Assembly (NCBI RefSeq): GCF_003815535.1
Contig: NZ_RPFZ01000001.1
Span: forward strand, 1,736,001-1,800,000
Direction of reading: 5' to 3'
From: Aurantiacibacter spongiae
GTDB lineage: Bacteria; Pseudomonadota; Alphaproteobacteria; Sphingomonadales; Sphingomonadaceae
Length of the DNA: 64,000 nucleotides
Shown here: positions 25,866-34,468 of the stretch, in pieces
Position numbering within the stretch: position 1 is the stretch's first letter
How the letters are laid out: each line of letters opens with the position of its first letter
Translations under genes and position numbers: made by a program
Notes under the pieces: model-generated
Databases searched by the model: none
What the model saw: the letters and a program-made list of their open reading frames with translations, nothing else
Told to the model about the DNA's origin: nothing

Positions 25866-27812
25866 ATGACCACACTGAATCTCCAGGCAAAACAAGACTT
25901 TCTCGAACGCGACGCGGCGACCCGCGATCCCGTCCGCGCGATCGCCGAGCTCGTCTGGAATGCGCTCGACGCCGACGCGACCAGCATCCAGGTGACGCTG
26001 GAGCGCAATGACCTCGGCGGCCTCGGCGCGATCCGCGTCGTCGACAATGGCTCTGGCATATCGGCTAAGAGCGCTGAGCATGACTTCGGCAACCTTGGCG
26101 ATAGCTGGAAGCGGGACACCCACCGCACCGGCCTTGGCCGCGCCATTCACGGCAAGGAGGGCCGCGGCCGCCTGCGCTTCTACTCGCTCGCGCAGCGGGC
26201 GCGCTGGTTCACGACTACCCGCTCGGAGGAAGGTCTCTCGTCGCGGACGCTAGAGATACACGCAAAGTCGCTCGAGCGCTGCGAGGTGGTCGAGGCCGAG
26301 GCGCCGACGGGCGAGAACACCGGCACGACCGTGCTCCTCACCATGCTCAAGGACACGTTCGACGCGCTTTCGACGCCCGACGCCTACCGGCAGTTCAGCA
26401 CGCTGTTCGCGCCCTATGTCCTGCAATATCCAAACGCCGAAATCTGGTTCAACGGCTTCAAGGTCGATCCCGACGTCACCATCCATCGCTGGCAGGACCT
26501 GCCACCCATGGTCATCCAGCTTCCCGACCGCACGATTGACGACCTCAAGGTGAAGGTCATCGAGTGGAAGTCGGCGAGCGAGACCCGCCAGATCCATTTC
26601 GGCGGCGAGGACGGCATCGTCCTCGGCTCGCAGCCCGCGCACGTCACCGCGCCGGGCTTCGAGTTCTCGGCCTACGCCTACAGCGCCTTCTTCCAGGAGA
26701 TCGCCGACGACAATCTGCTCGAGCTCGATAATCTCGGCGAGCCGAATTTCCTGGCCGTGGTCGGCCACATCCGCGAGGCGCTCGGCGACTATTTCCGGTC
26801 GCGGATGAGCGAGCAATCGCTCGGCGTCATCCAGGAGCTCAAGGACCAAGGCGCCTATCCCTACGAGGGCGAGCCGCGCGACGAGATCGAGCGACGCGAG
26901 CGGCAGGTCTTCGACATCGCGACCTACGCGATCAACTCGCACTCGCGCGACTTCTCGCGGGCCGAGACCCCGCTCAAGCGCATGACGCTGACCCTCCTAA
27001 AGGAGGCGATCAAGCACAACCCCGACGACCTCTCGACCATCCTCCAGGCCGTGGTGAACCTGGGCAAGGCCAAGCAGTCGGAGTTCTCGGCGCTTCTCAA
27101 GAAGACCCAGCTCGGCAACATCATCGGCGCATCAAGCCTCATCTCCGATCGCGTGACGACGCTTGAGGTGCTGAAGGGCATGGTCTTTGACCCCAAGTTC
27201 CGGCGAACCGTCAAGGAGCGCGGCGAGCTCGACGCGCTGGTTCGCGACAACACATGGCTATTTGGCGAGCAGTTCCACATTACCATGGCCGAGAGCGGCC
27301 TGACGAAGGTGATGAACCGCGTCGCGGAGGACCTAGGCGCCAAACGCAAGGGCCGGCGCAAGGTCACTAAGCTCGACGGCAGCACCGGGCGGGTCGATTG
27401 CTTCCTCGGCCGCTCGGTGCCGCATTCCGACGAGGGCAAGCGCGAATACCTTTTGATCGAGCTCAAGCGTCCCTTGCTCAAGCTCGGCCGCAAGGAGCTC
27501 GACCAGGTTGAGGACTATGTAAATGCGATCCGCCAGGAGGTCGAGTTCACCCACACCGACACCAGCTGGAACTTCTTCCTAGTCGCCAGCGAGTTCGAGA
27601 CCGACATTCACAGTCGAATCTATCAGAAGGATCGGCCCCACGGTCTCTTCCTCCACGGCGACAACTTCAAGTTCTGGATCAAGACCTGGGCCGAGGTCGT
27701 ACGCGAGAACGAGGCCCGGCTCCAGTTCGTCCAGAAGAAGCTGCAGGTTGAGGTCTCGGACGAGGAGATCGAGCAGCGCATCGCGGACCTCCGGCAGCTT
27801 GTCGTCAAATAA
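25866..27812 (+). CDS. GHKL ATPase fused to PD-(D/E)XK nuclease domain
   Basis: A 648-residue protein. Residues 20-110 are a GHKL (MutL/HSP90/MORC-like) ATP-binding domain: N-box AIAELVWNALDADAT with Glu28 and Asn32, G1 box VVDNGSGI at 58-65, G2-like region GLGRAIHGKEGRGRLRFYS. A transducer-like middle part follows. The C-terminal part contains WLFGEQFH near residue 475 and a restriction-nuclease core, Asp511 in GRVDCF and Glu532-x-Lys534 in LIELKRP, like Shedu/DUF4263 nucleases. Prokaryotic MORC-type ATPases with nuclease domains are known from restriction-linked loci, so antiphage action is likely. Start at MTTLNLQAK excludes a TTG extension from 25788. Confidence 0.83.
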   Translation: MTTLNLQAKQDFLERDAATRDPVRAIAELVWNALDADATSIQVTLERNDLGGLGAIRVVDNGSGISAKSAEHDFGNLGDSWKRDTHRTGLGRAIHGKEGRGRLRFYSLAQRARWFTTTRSEEGLSSRTLEIHAKSLERCEVVEAEAPTGENTGTTVLLTMLKDTFDALSTPDAYRQFSTLFAPYVLQYPNAEIWFNGFKVDPDVTIHRWQDLPPMVIQLPDRTIDDLKVKVIEWKSASETRQIHFGGEDGIVLGSQPAHVTAPGFEFSAYAYSAFFQEIADDNLLELDNLGEPNFLAVVGHIREALGDYFRSRMSEQSLGVIQELKDQGAYPYEGEPRDEIERRERQVFDIATYAINSHSRDFSRAETPLKRMTLTLLKEAIKHNPDDLSTILQAVVNLGKAKQSEFSALLKKTQLGNIIGASSLISDRVTTLEVLKGMVFDPKFRRTVKERGELDALVRDNTWLFGEQFHITMAESGLTKVMNRVAEDLGAKRKGRRKVTKLDGSTGRVDCFLGRSVPHSDEGKREYLLIELKRPLLKLGRKELDQVEDYVNAIRQEVEFTHTDTSWNFFLVASEFETDIHSRIYQKDRPHGLFLHGDNFKFWIKTWAEVVRENEARLQFVQKKLQVEVSDEEIEQRIADLRQLVVK

Positions 27813-28124
27813 GCTCAACCATATGTAAAACCCAATCCCGCCGACAAAGCTGACGTTTAGCACCTCAGCCCAGCTTGCCAAAAGCTGTTGTTGGTTCATG
27901 TGAAGCCGGTAGGCGGCCATTGGGCCGCGAGCGGACCGTCGGATTTTGGGTGGGAAATTTGGAAAAGCTGCCAACAATTCAGTTGCTCGCTGATGCAGCA
28001 ATGGGCGAAAGGCCCCCAAGAGAAGGCGGGTTCATCCGCACATCCCAAGCGTCGTTCTTTCAATATTGCGAAAATAGCCCGGGCGCGTGTCTATGATCGA
28101 GCAACGGTTTGAACGGAGCCTACA
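27813..28124. other. Intergenic region upstream of protease/nuclease pair
   Basis: No supported gene. It contains degenerate intergenic-repeat-like sequence (AAAGCTGACGTTTAGC near 27847 and GGACCGTCGGATTTTGGG near 27931) that translates into spurious short frames. ACGGAGCC near 28113 is the ribosome site of the following gene. The promoter for the pair at 28125-29688 should lie within it. Confidence 0.5.
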
Positions 28125-28772
28125 ATGTTGGACGGGGTCTACATTCTCGAGACTTTAAGCCCTGAAGATTTCTTTGAGCGCCGGCTCGACGGCCATGCCG
28201 CCAACGAAATCCTGCGGATATTGGGAACCAAGACCGAATATCGCGTGGCTTTCACGCGCAAACTTGCCGAACGTGCGATCCGTGAAGCGGCGAGGCGGAA
28301 ATTCAAGATCTTCCATTTTTCTTCGCACGGGAGCAACACGGGCGTCACGCTCACAAATGGCAAGCGCTTGACTTGGGACAAATTCGTTGAACTCATCGCT
28401 CCAGTTGCGGGCGCGGATCATGCGCTGGTGATGGCGACCTGCGGTGGGGGCGACCGCGAACTCACGAAATCGCTTACCAAGGCCGGCGTGATCTTCGGCT
28501 GGGTGTTCGGCTCGACCGCCGACACCGTCCACTTTTCCGATTCGTGCCTAGCTTGGTCCATTCTCTATAATCGCCTCTATGACCATGGCTTCGAACCTGC
28601 GGCGCTTAAGACCACGCTAAAAGCGATTAACGCCGCCGTCGTCGGTGAATTCGTCTACCGGCGATGGGACGGCAAACGCTATTTACATTTCCCGACAACT
28701 AAGGCCGGAGCCGCCAAAATCCCGAGCGGGTCGCACAAGGTCCCGCGTGCAAGTGGAACCGATCATGGGTAG
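28125..28772 (+). CDS. Caspase/CHAT-like cysteine protease candidate
   Basis: A 215-residue protein with a compact caspase-fold signature. A first strand GVYILETLSP is followed, after a helical region, by KIFHFSSHGSNTGVTL with candidate catalytic His68 and by ADHALVMATCGGG with candidate catalytic Cys106. His in a SHG motif after a hydrophobic strand, and Cys about 40 residues later after a second strand, is the arrangement of CHAT and metacaspase-like proteases. Its stop overlaps the start of the Mrr-like nuclease gene by 8 bases, so the two are translationally coupled. Inferred role: a protease partner in an abortive-infection pair. Not matched to a named system. Confidence 0.62.
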   Translation: MLDGVYILETLSPEDFFERRLDGHAANEILRILGTKTEYRVAFTRKLAERAIREAARRKFKIFHFSSHGSNTGVTLTNGKRLTWDKFVELIAPVAGADHALVMATCGGGDRELTKSLTKAGVIFGWVFGSTADTVHFSDSCLAWSILYNRLYDHGFEPAALKTTLKAINAAVVGEFVYRRWDGKRYLHFPTTKAGAAKIPSGSHKVPRASGTDHG

Positions 28773-29688
28773 TGTTTCGCAATTCTTTCAGCCGCCGCTC
28801 TACTGGCAACAATTCGAGGAGCTCTGCGTCGGCCTGCTTACCGAAACCTATGATGTGCCCAACGCCCAGCAAGTCGGTCGACCTGGCCAGGCGCAAAGTG
28901 GCGTAGACATTTACGGAAGGTCGGCGCGTTTCGGGATGATCGGCATCCAGTGCAAGCGGCTCGCCGAACTGGACGAGAACAACAATCCCTTTCCCGGCGG
29001 GCCCATCAACCGCGCCTTTCTGCGCAAGGAAGCCAATGCGGCGCTCGCCTTCCAGCCCGATCTTAGACTCTGGATCCTAGCGACGACCGTGCGCCGCGAC
29101 ACCCGCGTGCAGGCTTGGGTCGATGAGCTCAACGACGAATGGGACCGTGCCAAGCGTGACCGTATCGCGATCGTATGGACTTGGGATGAGTGCATCTCGG
29201 CGCTCAACAACTATCCCCGGCTCCAGCGCGACTATTACCGCGACGTCATCGGTGTTCGCGCCCCTGCCGACCTTGACGAAATCATTCTCCAGACCTTCGC
29301 CATGGCGTTTCAGCGTCCCGCCTTCGAAATCCCGCTCCACTGCGAATCGCCGACCGAGTTTCTCGATGCGCTCAAGGATACGCAGCGAGCGGTTCGTACT
29401 GGCGAACTCGTCGATCGCGAATCACGCCACGTCATCCGCAAGGCGATCGGGGGCTATCGCGAACTGAGCGACGTCTCCGCGCGCGAGACGCTCGGCGAGA
29501 TCGATCGCTGCCTCCGCCGGCTACGGTCAGCGCTTGAGCAGGGCCTCAAAGATGGCACGATTCAGCGGACCAGCGGATATCTCGACATCCGAGACAGAAG
29601 CCTTGCCGACTACCTCGAAACCCTGCGCGAGTGCTGTGTCGATGACATGAGTCGCGTCCTGGTCAGGGCTGGGCTGCCCCCGATCTAG
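28765..29688 (+). CDS. Mrr-like PD-(D/E)XK nuclease-domain protein
   Basis: A 307-residue protein. The N-terminal 110 residues show a restriction-endonuclease fold of the Mrr_cat type: WQQFEELCVGLL helix with Glu, Asp48 in QSGVDIYG, and Gln62-x-Lys64 in IGIQCKRL. The remaining two thirds are helical (for example the SADLDEI-like region after residue 170) with no recognised domain. ATG at 28765 lies inside the end of the protease gene with GTGGAA upstream; an earlier in-frame ATG at 28645 would fall fully inside that gene. Likely DNA-cleaving effector, possibly gated by the protease. Confidence 0.78.
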   Translation: MGSVSQFFQPPLYWQQFEELCVGLLTETYDVPNAQQVGRPGQAQSGVDIYGRSARFGMIGIQCKRLAELDENNNPFPGGPINRAFLRKEANAALAFQPDLRLWILATTVRRDTRVQAWVDELNDEWDRAKRDRIAIVWTWDECISALNNYPRLQRDYYRDVIGVRAPADLDEIILQTFAMAFQRPAFEIPLHCESPTEFLDALKDTQRAVRTGELVDRESRHVIRKAIGGYRELSDVSARETLGEIDRCLRRLRSALEQGLKDGTIQRTSGYLDIRDRSLADYLETLRECCVDDMSRVLVRAGLPPI

Positions 29689-29707
29689 CTGCCCGCCTAC
29701 GGAATCT

Positions 29708-30229
29708 CTAGCTTAGTTGGATGAAACCTTTGCCATAAGCCAGCGCAAGTCCGACGAACAGGACGGCGGGTGGGAGCAGCCATTTGGCGGCCTTGAACCA
29801 GGTCTCGCCCGCGCGCACGCGGCTCCATTCGGCCTTGAGCAGCACTTGCGACAGAGCAATGATACGGTTCTGATCGCTCATCGGATCGACCCCGTATTCT
29901 TGGGCGAATGCGGCGTCGCGTAAGCGATCGAGCGCCTCGAGTACCGATTTCCACTCTTCCTTCTCGGGGTTCTCGCGAAGACGGATTCGATTCAGTGCTT
30001 CGTCGAAGTCGATAAGGATTTCCGCTTTTTTGTCACAGGCCTGAGTGCGGGCATTGCTGGCAAGGGTGAGGACGCGTGCAAGGTCGCTGCGTTGCGCGTT
30101 GATCCAATCCTGACGAAACTCGGTGGTCTTCTGTTCCTTGCCTAGAACCACGCCGATGAAAGCGGCACTCGCGGCAATCACCGCGGCTCCGACATAGGCT
30201 GCTGCCGTGACCGCCATTCTCCCCCCCAT
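29708..30229 (-). CDS. Two-transmembrane-segment protein of unknown function
   Basis: A 173-residue protein with an N-terminal membrane helix (AAAYVGAAVIAASAAFIGVV) and another near the C-terminus (WLLPPAVLFVGLALAYG). Between them lie about 110 polar helical residues beginning EFRQDWINAQRSDLARVL, a motif seen in many uncharacterised bacterial membrane proteins. A second ATG four codons in is an equally possible start. It converges with the Mrr-like gene, 19 bases apart, and lies downstream of the Gabija genes on the same strand. It could be a membrane effector or an unrelated passenger. Confidence 0.7.
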   Translation of the reverse strand: MGGRMAVTAAAYVGAAVIAASAAFIGVVLGKEQKTTEFRQDWINAQRSDLARVLTLASNARTQACDKKAEILIDFDEALNRIRLRENPEKEEWKSVLEALDRLRDAAFAQEYGVDPMSDQNRIIALSQVLLKAEWSRVRAGETWFKAAKWLLPPAVLFVGLALAYGKGFIQLS

Positions 30230-30401
30230 TCCATCTACAAAATCATTAGTGCAGAGTTAGCGTCGCCAGCATGCTGTAACGACATGGCCGAGCGCTTCGA
30301 ACGCGACCACGACGGCGAGATCTTGGAACGCATTACCCTGTACCCAAGGCTTCGCGCACCGACCACAAATCGGCCGCCAAGCGAAGCGCAGCAAGCTGCG
30401 C

Positions 30402-32165
30402 TCATCCAAGGCCAGCCTCCGCGATGAAGGGGGTTGGCGTGTTCTTCCAGTGAGACTGATCGGACGCTACGACGAGGACTCGCTTGGCTCGGGTCAGCCC
30501 CACATAAAACAGCCGTCGTGCCTCATCATAGGCTTCCTGCGTTGATGTCGAGAAGTGCGGGATACTGCCGTTGTTCATGCAGATCAAAGCGACACCATCG
30601 AATTCGCGCCCCTTGGAATTGTGCAGCGTGATCAGCTTGAGCGCATGCTCGGGATTGGCGAATAGGCCCATATCGGAGATCTGCAGATTCGCGAGATCGA
30701 CCTTGCTGGCCTGCATATCGGATAACATTTCTTCGGCGGAATCGATCAGCGGCTGTTTGGCGTTGCCCGGCAACCATTCCTCGAGTTCGAGATAGTCGCC
30801 CGCCTCGCGGGCGATAGCGCGCAGCCATACGACACCGCCGGGATGTTGGTCGGCAAGTTCGCGAGCGAGATAGATAAGGCCGAGTGCCGCGCGACGCCCC
30901 TGATAGCTGAACATATCATAGCGCGAGTTCCCGGTGAGATCACTGATGAGCCGAAACAGTGCTCGCTCGACACTCGGGAGTCCGAGGTAATTGCCGGCTT
31001 CGGCGCAGGCCCCAAGTTGCTCGGCAAGTCCGGCAAGCAGACGGCGACGCTTATAGGGGCGCGCGCCCGGACCGAAGACCGGGACGTCGAATTCACGGAG
31101 GGCGCGGGCAACGGGGATGAGATGCGTCCACCATGGCGCTAGGATCGCGGCCTTGCCAAGCGGGATGCCAGCATCCTGCAGGGCGGGCAGGAAATGGTCG
31201 GTGATGGCGTCGATCGGCCGGTCGACGTGGACGTAGTTCACTTCCGCCGCGAGCTGGGCTGCATCGCCCGCCGACTGCATCCCCGGCAGGGTGGGGATGA
31301 GTGTTGATGCAGTGCTGACTATCGCCGGCCCGCATCGGAAGTTGCCGGTCAGGGCCGTGTCGCGGTGCGCGTCGATCTGATCGCCGAACTGCTCGGCGAG
31401 TTCGGGGCGAGCGCCGGCAAAGCGCATGATCGACTGGTTCTGGTCACCAACGAGGAAGAAGCGGGTGTGGAGGAAATGCCGGAGCGCTCCAAAGATGGCG
31501 ATCTGGATATCCGTGGTATCCTGGAATTCGTCGATCAGCAGCCAGGCAAAGCGGCTCGCGATACCCCGTCCGACGAACGGGTGCTGTTGGAGAATCTTCC
31601 AAGAATAATAGAGGATCATCGCGAAATCGAGGTGTCCATGGGCGCGGACCCGTTCCCAATAGAGCGCGGCGGATTCGTCCGTGACGATGCCGGTCTCGAT
31701 ACCTTGGCCGCAGGGTTCGCCGTTCACGTCAATGCGAAGCGATTCATAGTCCTCGAACACCTGCCCGGCTGGCATTCGACCGAAGGCATCCTCGACCGCC
31801 GTCACGATCTGCTCGAACAGGCTGTTCTCGCGGGAAAGCACCTGAAACGACGCCGGTACCTCGGGAATCAGCCAGCTATAGGGACGCAGGATGAATTGCA
31901 GGCAGAAAGCGTGGATCGTGGAGATTTCACAGTGGTCCGCGATTGCGTTGTTGCCGTATGTGCGCAACCGGGCCTCGATCTCGTCGACCGCTGCATTGGT
32001 ATAGGTGATGCAGCCGATGAATTGGGGCGTGCCGACGACCTGATCGGCCAGCGTCAGTAGTTTGGCGAGAATGACCCGCGTCTTGCCACTGCCCGGGCAA
32101 GCCGTCAGCAGAAGATTGCCGTCATGTTCGACCGCCTCACGCTGTTCTGGTGTCAGCCGGATCAT
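30402..32165 (-). CDS. gajB: Gabija helicase GajB (UvrD/Rep family)
   Basis: A 587-residue SF1 helicase. Motif I is LLLTACPGSGKTRVI near residue 25, motif II LLIDEFQDTTD, motif IV ALTGNFRC, motif V ITLHNSKGREFDG and motif VI FYVGLTRAKRVL. In Gabija systems GajB senses DNA ends and hydrolyses nucleotides to activate the GajA nuclease complex. The ATG at 32165 overlaps the gajA stop as ATGA; a start 4 codons upstream is possible. A hairpin (AGCGCAG/CTGCGCT, 30385-30402) follows the stop. It is somewhat longer than the Bacillus reference protein. Confidence 0.88.
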   Translation of the reverse strand: MIRLTPEQREAVEHDGNLLLTACPGSGKTRVILAKLLTLADQVVGTPQFIGCITYTNAAVDEIEARLRTYGNNAIADHCEISTIHAFCLQFILRPYSWLIPEVPASFQVLSRENSLFEQIVTAVEDAFGRMPAGQVFEDYESLRIDVNGEPCGQGIETGIVTDESAALYWERVRAHGHLDFAMILYYSWKILQQHPFVGRGIASRFAWLLIDEFQDTTDIQIAIFGALRHFLHTRFFLVGDQNQSIMRFAGARPELAEQFGDQIDAHRDTALTGNFRCGPAIVSTASTLIPTLPGMQSAGDAAQLAAEVNYVHVDRPIDAITDHFLPALQDAGIPLGKAAILAPWWTHLIPVARALREFDVPVFGPGARPYKRRRLLAGLAEQLGACAEAGNYLGLPSVERALFRLISDLTGNSRYDMFSYQGRRAALGLIYLARELADQHPGGVVWLRAIAREAGDYLELEEWLPGNAKQPLIDSAEEMLSDMQASKVDLANLQISDMGLFANPEHALKLITLHNSKGREFDGVALICMNNGSIPHFSTSTQEAYDEARRLFYVGLTRAKRVLVVASDQSHWKNTPTPFIAEAGLG

Positions 32166-33970
32166 TCGGTGAGCCACTCATAGGCCTGCTCGATATAGGG
32201 CGGCAGATCGGACGCGAGATTTGCGTAGCGCGCTGCTATCTGCGCGAAGCGCGCTTTGCCAAAGCGCTTGGCGGTATTGAGCGTGATACGGCCAAGCTCG
32301 ACGCGCAGCGCCGTCTCTTCGGCGAGGCCCAGTCCCCCGAGCGCGAGCGTTGCGAGCCCATTCTCCATCTGCGTAAGGATCTGCGGCGCGCCGAGAGCAC
32401 GAACGGTCTCGATCAGCATCGGCAGGCGCCCGACCGATACCAGTTCACGTTCGAAAGTAGTGGCGCCCGCGAATGTGGACACAAAGTCGCTTTCCAGTGC
32501 CACCAGATCGGGGGCGTCGGTCTCCGGATCGAAGTCCTCGGCGTCGGACGGCTTCATGTCAGCGTCGGCCACGATGGCGCATTTCTTCTCGAGCGAGCCG
32601 GCGCGGAACAGCTTGGCATAGACGTCGAAATGGACGCCATGAATCGCGATAACCGAGATGCCGAGCCGCTCAAGCTTCACGCCGTACACATGCTCGATCA
32701 GCGCCGGGATCAGGAACATCTCGGCTGGCCCTTCCACCAGCATGACCTTGCGGGCGTAGAGCAATGCGCTCTTGGTTGCGTCGAGATAGCGTTCGAGATC
32801 GGCAATCTCTGGCGTGGTCAGCGCCGCATTGAGCGCGAGATTGCCCGCAGCAATGGTCGCGTCGTCGCGCTTGGTGAGCGATACAATGCTGCTCAGCGGA
32901 ACTTGTGAAGTCACTTGGGTACTGTGACTGGTCAGGATGGTCTGCAAGCCGATCGCGCGCAGGGCCGCGATCAGCGAAAATTGCAACTGGGGATGGAGAT
33001 GCGCTTCAGGCTCCTCGATCAGGATCAACTGGCCGGCCGAGCGGTTTAGCGCCATGCGCCGCTGGAGATATTCCATTAGGATCGCGATGTAGAGGATGTT
33101 GTTCATGCCAAGACCGTTGCGGCCGGGTTCGAACGAGGTGAGCGACAGGTCCGACAGAATGATTTTCAGGTTGCGAATGATCGCACGGAAGGTTGCGGCG
33201 GAGAGGCCGAGCGTGGCGTCCATCTCGAACGCGGGGCCAGAGACATCCTTGAACCGCGCGTCGATTGCCCCTGCTATCTCGGCGATAGTCGCCGAGTTCG
33301 CGATTGCCTGATTGGCCTGGTCGAGGATGGCAATCAGGGCATCCTGTTCGACCTGATCGATCTCGAACGCCTCAATGAGGCGGATAAGCGGTGACTGGCG
33401 AGGATTGCGTAGGTCGTTCTCGACATCACGAAGCGCGGGGAGATGAACGAGAAGGTAGGATTGCAGGTCAGCGAAGCGCACGGATTCACCGATCCCTTCT
33501 TCATCCCAGGCAATGTCGGTGAGGTCGATCGCGGGATCACCACCACCGCGGATTTCCCACTGATAGTCCTCAAGTGTCAGCGTCCCGGGTGCGATGTCAC
33601 CACTCGCAAGTTGCTCCCGGACAGCCGGGCGCGGACGGAAGCGGTAGAATATGCGCGCACGATCTGCGGCGGTCTTCCAAGTGCTGACCAGGGCTTCTTC
33701 GTTTACCTTGCCTTCGAACCCTGTCAGCTCAATGCCTATTAGAACCTGGCTTGGCTCGGCAATATCGATCGCGGAGTGGATGTCCTCGCGCAGCAGTGAC
33801 CGAAAGCTCGAGGGCAACATGTTGTCGAGACAGATCTGGATCGCTCGCAGGATAGCGGTCTTACCAGTGTTGTTCTCGCCAATGATGCAGCACAAATCAT
33901 CAGAGACGTTCACGTCAAGCGATGCGAAGGTGCGAAAGTTCTGAATTACGATCCGTGCTACCCGCATCAT
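32162..33970 (-). CDS. gajA: Gabija nuclease GajA (OLD-family ATPase with TOPRIM)
   Basis: A 602-residue protein. The N-terminal ABC-type ATPase has Walker A CIIGENNTGKTAILRA near residue 35, an OLD-family signature in GRNGLGMNN and Walker B LILIEEPEAHLHPQL near residue 335. The C-terminal TOPRIM domain has VMLVEGPAEMFLIPAL and IVADADMKPSD, the acidic metal site of the DNA-nicking centre. Gabija GajA cleaves phage DNA when nucleotides are depleted. ATG at 33970 (or 33967) follows AGGTGGGG; a GTG two codons earlier is less likely. Coupled to gajB by a 4-base overlap. Confidence 0.9.
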   Translation of the reverse strand: MMRVARIVIQNFRTFASLDVNVSDDLCCIIGENNTGKTAILRAIQICLDNMLPSSFRSLLREDIHSAIDIAEPSQVLIGIELTGFEGKVNEEALVSTWKTAADRARIFYRFRPRPAVREQLASGDIAPGTLTLEDYQWEIRGGGDPAIDLTDIAWDEEGIGESVRFADLQSYLLVHLPALRDVENDLRNPRQSPLIRLIEAFEIDQVEQDALIAILDQANQAIANSATIAEIAGAIDARFKDVSGPAFEMDATLGLSAATFRAIIRNLKIILSDLSLTSFEPGRNGLGMNNILYIAILMEYLQRRMALNRSAGQLILIEEPEAHLHPQLQFSLIAALRAIGLQTILTSHSTQVTSQVPLSSIVSLTKRDDATIAAGNLALNAALTTPEIADLERYLDATKSALLYARKVMLVEGPAEMFLIPALIEHVYGVKLERLGISVIAIHGVHFDVYAKLFRAGSLEKKCAIVADADMKPSDAEDFDPETDAPDLVALESDFVSTFAGATTFERELVSVGRLPMLIETVRALGAPQILTQMENGLATLALGGLGLAEETALRVELGRITLNTAKRFGKARFAQIAARYANLASDLPPYIEQAYEWLTE

Positions 33971-34400
33971 CCCCACCTGATTGTTCGGCGGCGAAGTGAT
34001 GCCCCGGTGACATGTGATTGAATCAGGAGCAGCGGCAAGACAAGGGCGTTTGTCAAATTCCTACCGACTTGGATTACTTCTAGGATCCTCTACCTACTCA
34101 GTAAAAGGTCGTAATCTGCCACCGGTCTAGGAGCGCTAGCCGGCGATGCTGCCATAGAAGCACGAAGATCAATCTAGGCACCTAGCTGCTGGCACTGAAC
34201 CTGATTGGAGGCGAGGCGAAGCCGAGACGCAGATTCGCCATCGGGGGGCGTCTGCTATCCCAAGCAGCGCTGCTGAAAGCAGACGTTCCGGACCGTCCAA
34301 CATTTTGGACAGATTGAGCCGAGTGATCCGATGACCACATTCAGGAGATCAGCGGCATCTCTTCTATGGCCGGCGAGAGGGCGCTTAGCGTTCCATTAAA
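33971..34400. other. Noncoding right edge of cargo block 1 with inverted repeat
   Basis: No gene is supported over about 430 bases. It must contain the gajA promoter. An imperfect stem-loop spans 34250-34284: GTCTGCT pairs with AGCAGAC, and the loop contains AGCAGCGCTGCT. It runs into GACGTTCCGG, echoing the motif near 25689 at the left edge of the cargo. Confidence 0.55.
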
Positions 34401-34468
34401 CGAGAGGAGAGGGAGCTTTGCTCGGCCTGAACCGGGGCATGTTCGTCCCGGCGATCAGGAGAACTCCC
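34401..34468 (+). promoter_or_regulatory. Two-hairpin 5' leader of the ArdC gene
   Basis: GAGAGGAGAGGGAG leads to hairpin 1 (GAGC at 34413-34416 with GCTC at 34420-34423, loop TTT) and hairpin 2 (CCGGG at 34432-34436 with CCCGG at 34447-34451, 10-base loop). CGATCAGGAGAACTCCC and the ATG follow. The stem bases differ from the leaders at 19141 and 23491, but loop size and order agree. Confidence 0.52.

Noticed and set aside
25558-25890. 110-residue minus-strand frame after parB
   Set aside because: It reads through the parB terminator hairpin and repeat-like intergenic sequence; not coding in character.
27888-28112. Short plus-strand frame before the caspase-like gene
   Set aside because: It translates degenerate intergenic-repeat sequence; no ribosome site.
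30284-30427. 47-residue plus-strand frame overlapping the gajB end
   Set aside because: No ribosome site, no family resemblance and partial overlap with gajB.
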